The position numbers and the translations under genes were made by a program. From NCBI GenBank assembly GCA_025526935.1, contig JAHLKD010000011.1:663142-727141 (forward strand): 64,000 nt of DNA, written 5' to 3'. The stretch comes from Cladochytrium replicatum. Lineage: Eukaryota > Chytridiomycota > Chytridiomycetes > Cladochytriales > Cladochytriaceae. Below the pieces are notes generated by a model that saw only the letters and a program-made list of their open reading frames with translations, made no database searches and was not told where the DNA came from. Positions within the stretch are counted from its first letter, which is position 1. Every line of letters starts with the position of its first letter. Of the stretch, positions 56,594 to 64,000 are shown piece after piece.

Positions 56594-56893
56594 CAACTGT
56601 AATTCATGCTATATCAATCTCTCTTGTAGGTGGGTTTTTCACTAAGTCTTTTCATTTCATGGGTTAGGCGATGATGCTGTTGGGAGAGACTCCTTTGATT
56701 TCGTGGGCTAGAGCATGCTACTGGTGTAGAGAACTGATTCTTTGTATTTGTTTGTCCAAAATCTCCACCAACCATACACCTTGATAACAAGCTTCTCTGC
56801 CACGCCGGGGGTTATCAGGGCAAGACCTGGCCACAGGGTCTTCCTGCTATAGATAGTGGATCTCAACTTCCTCTCCGTCTATACCACAGCTTC

Positions 56894-57188
56894 CACCGCT
56901 GCTATTAGTGCAACTTCCACTCTCGTCAAAGCTAGTCAACAATCTGAAGTATGCTCTCACACGGTACAGTATACACTAGGTGCTCATGGTCCTACCGTTA
57001 GATGCAATCTAGCAGCAGTGATGTTTCTGCAATGGACTGCAATGAGTTTGTTCAACCAGGTATCACTGAAACCACTCCTAAATCTGCCCCTGGTGAGCTT
57101 CTCACTACATGTGAACATACCCAATCTCGACCTTTCTCACTAAAGGGCTCATGTTTTTTGAGTAGCCGGGCCAATCTCGATCATATCC
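56894..57188. other. Upstream region of the OrsD-RecQ gene
   Basis: May hold a short 5' exon: an ATG at 57002 (MQSSSSDVSAMDCNEFVQP) followed by GTATCA and, at 57168, TTGAGTAG. Not confirmed. Confidence 0.3.
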
Positions 57189-60100
57189 ATGTTAGACCAG
57201 CTGAGCAACCGCATCAAGGAACCCAGGATGGAGTGGATCACCAGGGAAGATGGCATGCTCGTGTGCACGCTTTGCACTGGCAAGGACCACAGGGAATACA
57301 AAGAGAGAGATGCTTTGAGGAAGCATTGTCGAGCTTCCCATCCCGCCAAGGAAGGGTTGGGCACCAATCCTAGAGTTCATACAGAGGAGTTCCTACGCGA
57401 CGCGTTCGAGGTTGCGGGCCTCCCGGCTGCTGGCCAAGAAGGGGTTGACATGGTTCTTCGCATTCTGCAAGGTACTGTCAAGAGAGATAAGAACAGCCTC
57501 AACAATGACAGTTACGAAGAGGACCTCGCCAACGTACGTGTAGTACCCCTTCACAATGAGAACCCTGTGAACAACCCTCTGATTCAGAGCGCCATAGCTA
57601 CAGGAAACCTTAGGCGTAAGCTTCCTTCATCAGGACTGCTGAAAGCATCTCACCTCTATCATTTCCTATCCTCCAGGCATAGCCTTGGATTTCTTCATAG
57701 CAGAAGAGTTTGGTGTGCTGGTTTGTATCAGCTGTGGCATTCTCGTGGACGCGTCTTCATGCGGGGCCCATGTCCAAAAGTACCACAGTCAGGTCGACAG
57801 GAGCACCCGCCTGATTGCTTCAAGAGCACTTTTGAATCTAAACGTGGTTAACCAGCTTACACCGCTGTGGAACAACAAGGTCATTCTGGAGCGTATAGAC
57901 AGAGACAACAACAAGCTTGCCTCATTTACCCCAATCCCAGGAGTCTGTGTACAGGATGGTTTTCAGTGCCGAGGCTGCGGCTATGTGTGTGGCACCTTAT
58001 CTACCTTTCAAAAGCATTGTTGCAAGTCCAATCCGGCAGCAAGAGGTACCTCTCCAAAGCAGGTCAAAGCCCAGAGTATTGTCATGCCGTACTATGGACT
58101 TCACGGTTACTGGGTCGTGCAAATGGCTCCTCTGGGACCCTATTCCCCTGATCCATCCTTGCAGCTCACTGAAATGCAGAAGGCAAGCCTGCAGTTGCTG
58201 CTTGCTGACGCATTCACCTCTGTCCCTGCCTTGAAGCTATCTGAAGAGCTTCCTCCCTGGATTCTTGGTTGCGACTTTCACCATGTGGATCCTAGGCACA
58301 GGAGCGGCCAAAAGATCACCGAGCGCATCACGTGGAAAGATGTTGTCGGGGAACAAAACCAGGACATTGGCCTGGGGTTCAACCGCAAGGAGCTGGGGAA
58401 GACTATGGTTGCCTACCACAAGGCACTGCAATCACGGATCATGCGAATGCCCTTCATGGTCAGGCAGGAAATCATGAAGCCCAGGTTTGATCAGGAGCAG
58501 CAAGTCAACGAGAAGCAGAAATTCCGACAGCTTGGGGACGCAACACTGTCACGCTATGCACAGACATGGACCTGTGTTCTGTGGCTGACGATCTTGGTGT
58601 GGAAGCGCATTATAGAGACACTCTTTGTGCAGATCAGCAGCTCATTGGGAGCATCTTTGGAGCAGTTTGCAAGAATGTTGAAGCAGAAGGTTGGAAACTC
58701 TGGACCTGAAGAACCAACAGGAATACCACTGTTTGATCCAGTAGGGGATCAGGGGCTAGACGTGGCACAGCTGCTGTCTGGCGACACCAATCATGAGGAC
58801 GAGGTGGACTCTGAAGAAAGCTCCAGTGAGTCAGGCGACGAGGATCAGGAAAGTCCGGTGGGGCCAACACATCTTCTCCCTGTTGGATCTGCGGCAGAGA
58901 CAGAAGAAGAACTTTTTGCAGCTCTGCTTGCTGTTACAGAGTCTCTCTTCCAAGCAGAAACTGTCATATCAACCATCCCCGAAAAGGTGTTCAACAATCC
59001 CCTTTTCACCTGGTGGGTGATTGATTCGAGAGATGTGCTGGGGGCCTGGAGACCTGCCAACAGCGTGTCCAGAACCGGAGCTGCATTACTCAGATGGGCG
59101 TATGTCACAGGTCTGCACCGGTTTTGGCAGGATTGCAAAGTAACTGGAAGTGTGGAGCCAGAACGTTTAATGCAGATTGGACACTTTACCTCTCGCTTCA
59201 ATAGGCACACAATGTCAGGGAGGATCGGGGTAACGTTAGCTTGGATCAAAAAGGTTGCCAGCCAGACAATTGCCACCAATCGCATGCAGTTTGACTCCCA
59301 GGCATGTGCGTACCTGCTGGCGAAGGATACATACTTCAATATGACCACCATAGGGCATGCTTACAGTACCTTAATCAGGGACCTCAGTCTACTCATGAAG
59401 AAGATCGCTTATCCTCTCCAGCCAGATCAAGAGACATGGTTAACTCTATCGTGGCTCATAGAAAATGCTCCCGATGTTACATGTGAGACAGCGTCAGACT
59501 ATGAGTGGGCGCAACACACAACTCTCTCCAGTACGCACCTGCAGCCAGCTTTGGGAGGCATATTGGCATCCTGGGTTAGAAATATTGGGCAGTGACGGAT
59601 CACCATGATCTCTGGCAGCAGCATGGACAGCTGCTGGAATGGAACAAGAAGATTGCAGCAGCGGTTCTGCTTGGATGTGGAGCCCCGCCTCGTCTCACGG
59701 ACCTAGTTGCTCAGAATGCAGTCAATTCTTCTGCAGTTCCTCGCTCTGTTTATCATAAGAATGATCGTCTGGTGCTGGTGAGCTACCGGTGCAAGACAGA
59801 ACAGATAAAGGAGGAGCGGACAGTGGTTCCGCGCTTTGTTCCAAGGTCACTGGAGAGGCTGCTCATCTTCCACCTCTTTATAGTGCGGAGGTTGCTGTTC
59901 AGTACATTCAAGTGGGTGCAGAAAAAGACATTCCCCGAAGAATGTAGGCGATCCTTGTTCCTGGGAAAGAACGGGACATTGGAATGTTCAGATTTGTCTA
60001 CTACCCTCACAGAGACTTTCCAGAGCATTCTTGGGGTGCGCGTGACATATGCCGAGTACCGTAGATTTGCGAGCAACTTTTCCCAGATTGACTCCCGACT

Positions 60101-62081
60101 AATGCCTGCACAAGTAAGCACGTTGCTAAGGAAAGGGGACATGGCGAACCTTGGAGAGGGCCATTCGTCACACACAGCAGAGGCAATCTACAACCGAACA
60201 GGTTCAAGCATCCCTCAGCTTCTGGATGTAGTTGCAGCGGAGCGGCTGAGGATATGTGAGCACTGGTTCCAACGTTGCGGGATAGCAGATCAGGAACACG
60301 AGCAACTGGTCCCAGCAGTGACATCTCCAGAGGCAGTTCTCCGATCAGGGGACAGGTCCAATGTATCTGAGACAGTAAGAGATACGGCAAAGGTATCAGA
60401 GACGGAGACTGTGTTGGGGACCCTGACTGTGTCGGAGGTGTTGGAGACGGTGAATGTCCATGCCACATTCCGTGAAGATTTCCTAGCGAGTGGGGAGGAT
60501 GCAGCAAGGGCAAATACTGTTCTGCAAGCCACGGAGCTACTTCGTACTTTCACTGGAAACCGATATGCACACTTCAGATCAGATTCCATCAGAGAGGCCA
60601 TCTGCAAGAGTGAAAAACATACTCTACTGGTGTCACCAACTGGGTCTGGAAAGACCGTGGTACCGGCCATCCTGGCAGCGTTGAACACAGCAGTTCTGCA
60701 TGTGCTGATATCTCCCCTACGAGCTGTTGCAGCGGAGATCAGAAAGCGACTGGAAGAGCTGCGGATTCCTTGTTACCTGTGGAGTGAAGTGAAAGCCCAC
60801 AAGAACAAGCTGAACGCAATAGCTGGTCATCCGGGGCTACTGCTATGTCAAGTAGAGCAACTTGACAATCCCGGCCTGCTTTCCACAGAATTGGTCCAAA
60901 TATGGGAGAACGGGAGGCTGGGGACAGTGATACTGGACGAATGTCATATTCTCCTCACCCAACGTCACTTCCGTGAGGCCATGACCAACGTCAGGGAATT
61001 TGTACACAAGTCAAAGTGTGCTAGTCGACCACTCGGAAGTTGTCGCTTTTTGTATATGACAGCCACCATGCCTGTAGTTCTCCAGTCCGCATTCGAGCAA
61101 CAGGTTGGCCTGGGCCGTGGAGAGCTGAGCGTTTGCAGGTCTCCGACCGACCGTCCCGAGTTGGCATATTTTGTTAAGAGTTGGCCATTAGCGGAAGTGT
61201 GCGAGTATGTACGGGCCACATGCCAGCGCACCATCATATATATTGCCAACGAAGAACAACAGGCTCAGATCAAGAGTTTGCTTCTGGGAGGACCCAGCGC
61301 CAAAGAAGCAGTTCCGACAAACATGCACCCGTGCTGTCATCATGGATCGAAAATGTCAGAACTGGACAGAAATGTGGATCTGTGTCGATGGCTAGGCTGG
61401 GAAGGCCTAGATCAGGGGCGCGACCCTATTGCTGCAATGGCGGACATGTCAAGGGTGATGATAGCAACCAGTGGTTTGGGTGCAGCTCTGAATGTGGACG
61501 ACGTTGGCCTTGTAGTTGTTGTCAGTTGCTCTGGGATGATGGAGCTCAGTCAGATGGGGGGGAGGGCTGCAAGAAACGGTTCAGTTGGCATTGAGATCCT
61601 CATTCGGAATGAGGGGTTTATGCATGTACGCACCGAAGAAGAACTATCTCCCGACCGAGCTGCACTACTGGAGTACATGCAAACCAGTTCATGCTTGCGC
61701 AGAGCAAAGATCACATTCTTGGACGGAAACCCCAATGCACCCGAGTGTCGCAATTCCTGTGCGAAGCTGTGCGGAAACTGTGGCGGACAGTCCAACCTTT
61801 ACCTAAAATTGGGGCAGCAACAGGAGACTCCACCTGGTCAGCAATACAGCGGTACCCTCTTTAGCAGCACATCCTCCACAACCACCTCTACGCAATCGGA
61901 CGTATCGCGCGTTCCAGAAACTCCGAGGATCATCAGGACACAAACTCCAAACTACTGGGACTCACCTACTCCACTATATGGGCCTCCTGGTGCAACGCAG
62001 CCTTTAGGGACTTATCACGAAAGACCCTTCCTGATCAAACCCATACCTAATAGGGGGCACATATCTCCAGGTAAGTGTTAG
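57189..62081 (+). CDS. OrsD-like zinc finger / RecQ-type DNA helicase
   Basis: Exons 57189-57615, 57677-59574 and 59631-62081 join in frame (introns 61 and 56 bases) into about 1,591 residues. The N-terminus has three C2H2-like fingers (CTLCTGKDHREYKERDALRK followed by HCRASH; CISCGILVDASSCGAHVQKY then H; CRGCGYVCGTLSTFQKHC), the last two spaced as in the OrsD/DUF3505 domain. A long middle region follows with an acidic stretch near residue 550. The C-terminal third is a RecQ-like helicase: Walker A SPTGSGKT, VILDECHILL (DECH box), YMTATMP, HHGSKMSELDRN, RVMIATSGLGAALNVDD and QMGGRAARNG. A Cys cluster (CRNSCAKLCGNCGG) follows, then a Ser/Thr/Pro tail. Without the second intron the frame stops at 59595. 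All helicase motifs look intact, so it may be active. It could belong to a mobile or subtelomeric class (inference). Confidence 0.82.
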
Positions 62082-62169
62082 TTGAAAAGACAATAAGTTA
62101 ACCACTAAGGGTTATTGGCAAAATTTGCACTCAGACTCATTCTCGGGCCATCATTTTGGCAAACAACAG

Positions 62170-63178
62170 GTCATCTTCCAGCTCATACACCTTGAAGAAC
62201 CAGAAGGATTATGAAGAGAGTCCATCTTCTAGCTCATACACCATGAAGAACCAGATGGATTATGAAGAGAATCCATCTGGTCTGTCTCTGAAAAGGCCAA
62301 AGGTTTGGATCCCCGTTTTGACATGTATGTTATACTTCGCCTGATCATCTTTCAAGTAGTTGCTTCAGCACTCCTCTGTTAAGTCAGATTGGTCTTGGTC
62401 ACACCCGGAGGATGGTTCAGTTCAGTGGCTTCCAGCGGATGTTGGGAGCACCCAGTCAAAGTGGAGGACCTTTACTACAGAACACAAACCTAATGATTTC
62501 CAGGTAGATATGGGTTTGTCACTGTCACAGCAAAATCCACACCCTAAGGTCTTTCGGCCATCTGCAAACCCATTACCTGCTGTCTCCACAGCTTCAGTCA
62601 TCCCACACCTTAAGAGAGACTTCACAGCTCTATACCATAGCATCTTCAACCGTAGTAGGTGTATTGTGTGTGAGACTTTCCAAGGTTTCCCCTGTGGTTG
62701 CCAGAATGCGGTGCAGACTGTTGCAAGTTCCTCAGCAACACGGCGTGACCATCGTTGCTGGGTCTGCGGAGAACCGGGACATCGTCGGTCTGACTGTGCT
62801 GCAAAGAAGGCGTTAGACAACTTCGCAAAATTCCGACCTAACCAGTTATGCATCTACTGTCTCCTGCGGCGGACACAACAGCATCATTCCTCAAACGAAC
62901 CGTTCTGCACCACGGACAATAAACGAGCCGCTCTTCACTGCTATTGTCGTCTCCACTACGAAAGCGCCAAGAGTAATGACGTTTCGTCCTGGCTGAAGCG
63001 GAGATATAGGAGTCAAGAGGTAGTAGATGCTTTGAGGCAGTTAGACAGTTGGGTTGAGTGGGGTATCCAGACCTACAGTATTCACGATTTTAGCAACAAG
63101 TGCAACATAGCTGGTGGGAATATATGTCGGGCACTTGTTCTGGTGTTCGATATACTTCTTTCAGAGGAGGGCTGTTAG
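62170..63178 (+). CDS. CCHC zinc-knuckle reading frame, probable 3' exons of the helicase gene
   Basis: 62170-62302 and 62360-63178 share one frame if a 57-base intron (GTTTGG..AAGTAG, 62303-62359) is removed. No good ATG heads the second part (it opens with TTG at an AG), which argues for an exon. It codes a Ser/Tyr repeat, a polar region, CIVCETFQGFPCGC, the zinc knuckle CWVCGEPGHRRSDC, a further Cys/His cluster (CIYCLLRRTQQHHSSNEPFC, LHCYC) and a helical end. Joining to the helicase exon is possible with a donor at 62075 (GTGTTA) to 62169, in frame, but the stronger GTAAGT at 62071 is out of phase. So it may be the helicase C-terminus or a separate nucleic-acid-binding protein. Confidence 0.55.
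62174..62275 (+). repeat. Two tandem 51-bp coding repeats
   Basis: 17-codon units SSSSYTLKNQKDYEESP and SSSSYTMKNQMDYEENP follow head to tail. Most differences between them change amino acids. The unit length keeps the frame. Confidence 0.9.
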
Positions 63179-63338
63179 ATTGTTATCTGTGGCAATGTAG
63201 AATTTCAACAAAATCGTAATTTACCCTGTGGCGATCTATGTCAATAACAAGCTTAGAATAGAGGAGGATCAGGTTAGATATAGACAGCTGTATTTAATGA
63301 CCAAGCAAATTGTCCACGATATTTAACTGCCTCCACAA

Positions 63339-64000
63339 CTAAGTGTTTTCTTCTGTGTTTAAAAAGACACCTTTGTGCATTTTGAATACAAGGCACACCC
63401 GGAATTCGCGTGGGCTAGTTCCCCACTTCTCCAGCATATGTTCAAGGGCGCATGATCTGATGAAAAGAATGTCACCACTCTTGAAAGGAATCTTAACTCC
63501 GAGATCAGGAAGCACGGTCCTCCCACCCTTGAATCTGCCAAAGCACACCATCGCACACCAACCATCTGGAATGTCCTTGAGATCCCGGTGTCGGACTATC
63601 CATTGATTGAGAACAACCACAAGCATTGCAAAAGTCTTGTTCGTATGGTTGTCCCAGAGTAATTTGCCGCTAGGGTTCAGCCTCCCCATCGCCGCACTGT
63701 ACCGCCCCGCCATATCTGGGTCAAGGCGCCTGAATAATGCCTGGACAGTCTCAGCGAGGTCAAGAATATGTTGGTGGCGTAAGAACTCAACAACCGCATC
63801 TGTTTTTCCGCTGCTGCCGGGGAATGTTTCAGCGGAGGTACCGATGTCACCTCCAGGGGCACCTCCCGTTGGCTGCCACACACCAAGGTGGTAAACGCCG
63901 TTGTGAGTGGGTTGCAGATCCCAATTGACATGCCGATTGTCCTTTGCTGACTTAACAGGCGGATATTTTTCCACGAACTTTTCAACGGTGCTGGTGATTC
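63339..64000 (-). CDS. TET/JBP-like 2-oxoglutarate/Fe(II) dioxygenase, C-terminal part
   Basis: Frame open from the right edge (residues ITSTVEKFVEKYPP before the GTG at 63974) to a stop at 63339. The core shows the dioxygenase signature in order: RHRDLKDIPDGWCAMVCFGR (His-x-Asp iron ligands, about 63590), GGRTVLPDLGVKIPFKSGDI, RSCALEHML (distal His, about 63440), and REFRVCLVFKMH (Arg for 2-oxoglutarate). The H-x-D...H...R order and the GW..---G-F-GG---LPDLG wording recall fungal TET/JBP-family enzymes, which oxidise methylated bases in DNA; prolyl-hydroxylase relatives cannot be excluded. At least 215 residues are in the window; the start is outside. It converges on the OrsD-RecQ/CCHC frames with 160 bases between. 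Confidence 0.68.
   Translation of the reverse strand, partial: ITSTVEKFVEKYPPVKSAKDNRHVNWDLQPTHNGVYHLGVWQPTGGAPGGDIGTSAETFPGSSGKTDAVVEFLRHQHILDLAETVQALFRRLDPDMAGRYSAAMGRLNPSGKLLWDNHTNKTFAMLVVVLNQWIVRHRDLKDIPDGWCAMVCFGRFKGGRTVLPDLGVKIPFKSGDILFIRSCALEHMLEKWGTSPREFRVCLVFKMHKGVFLNTEENT

Larger units (their letters stand above)
55145..56893 (+). mobile_element. 5'-truncated non-LTR (LINE-type) retrotransposon
   Basis: Contains the C-terminal reverse-transcriptase frame (to 56387), the 33-bp minisatellite and the 3' tail shared with the copy at 53371-53890. There is no endonuclease and no RT N-terminal half. The 5' break abuts the tRNA-like relic. Confidence 0.8.

Overview
The window reads as nuclear DNA of an early-diverging fungus, most likely a chytrid (Chytridiomycota). 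Protein genes are split by short GT-AG introns (mostly 54-61 bases) and packed closely on both strands. The content is eukaryotic housekeeping (CCT gamma, RRP41, DENND6, DHHC transferase, HMG-CoA lyase) plus fungal families (APSES factor, GT2 polysaccharide synthase). The LEWW-type ankyrin-like repeats at the left edge are, from memory, a chytrid hallmark. The taxon is inferred, not measured.

Layout. 1-0.9 kb: end of a repeat protein. 1.0-4.0 kb (-): ABC half-transporter. 5.1-7.4 kb (+): 2-isopropylmalate synthase of the bacterial/plant-like class. 7.9-8.5 kb (+): small membrane protein. 8.9-9.4 kb: aldo-keto reductase relic. 9.7-12.0 kb: acylpyruvase (FAHD1-like) and HMG-CoA lyase, divergent with only 30 bases between start codons. 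12.4-13.3 kb: decayed copy of the GT2 synthase that stands intact at 33.4-36.4 kb. 13.8-20.0 kb (-): three tandem S33 aminopeptidase genes, the middle one dead. 20-24.3 kb: gene-poor repeat land with decayed coding sequence and nested LTRs. 24.6-26.7 kb (+): CCT3. 27.1-27.7 kb: relic copy of the RGS/oxidoreductase junction. 28.6-32.3 kb (-): an RGS domain apparently spliced in frame to an AIF/FSP1-like FAD oxidoreductase. 37.1-38.4 kb: Ty1/copia remnant. 38.6-52.4 kb: Ser-rich protein, DHHC transferase, DENND6, a membrane-anchored phosphodiesterase, RRP41 (frame-broken) and an APSES factor. 52.9-64 kb: accessory region with LINE fragments carrying a 33-bp palindromic minisatellite, an OrsD-like zinc finger-RecQ helicase gene (about 1,590 aa) plus a broken relative, a CCHC zinc-knuckle reading frame, and a convergent TET/JBP-like 2-oxoglutarate dioxygenase running off the right edge.

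Two themes stand out. First, genes are duplicated at the DNA level (introns kept) and then decay: S33 peptidase, GT2 synthase and the RGS-oxidoreductase junction each have an intact and a dead copy here. Second, signalling genes are dense (RGS, cyclic-nucleotide phosphodiesterase, DENN, DHHC). The best candidate for an undescribed system is the OrsD-RecQ helicase / CCHC / TET-JBP-like dioxygenase block at 57-64 kb. The most unusual single protein is the RGS-FAD oxidoreductase fusion.

Limits: all homology calls are from reading motifs by eye. Exon edges are given only where the splice sites and phase could be worked through, and transcripts would settle the rest.
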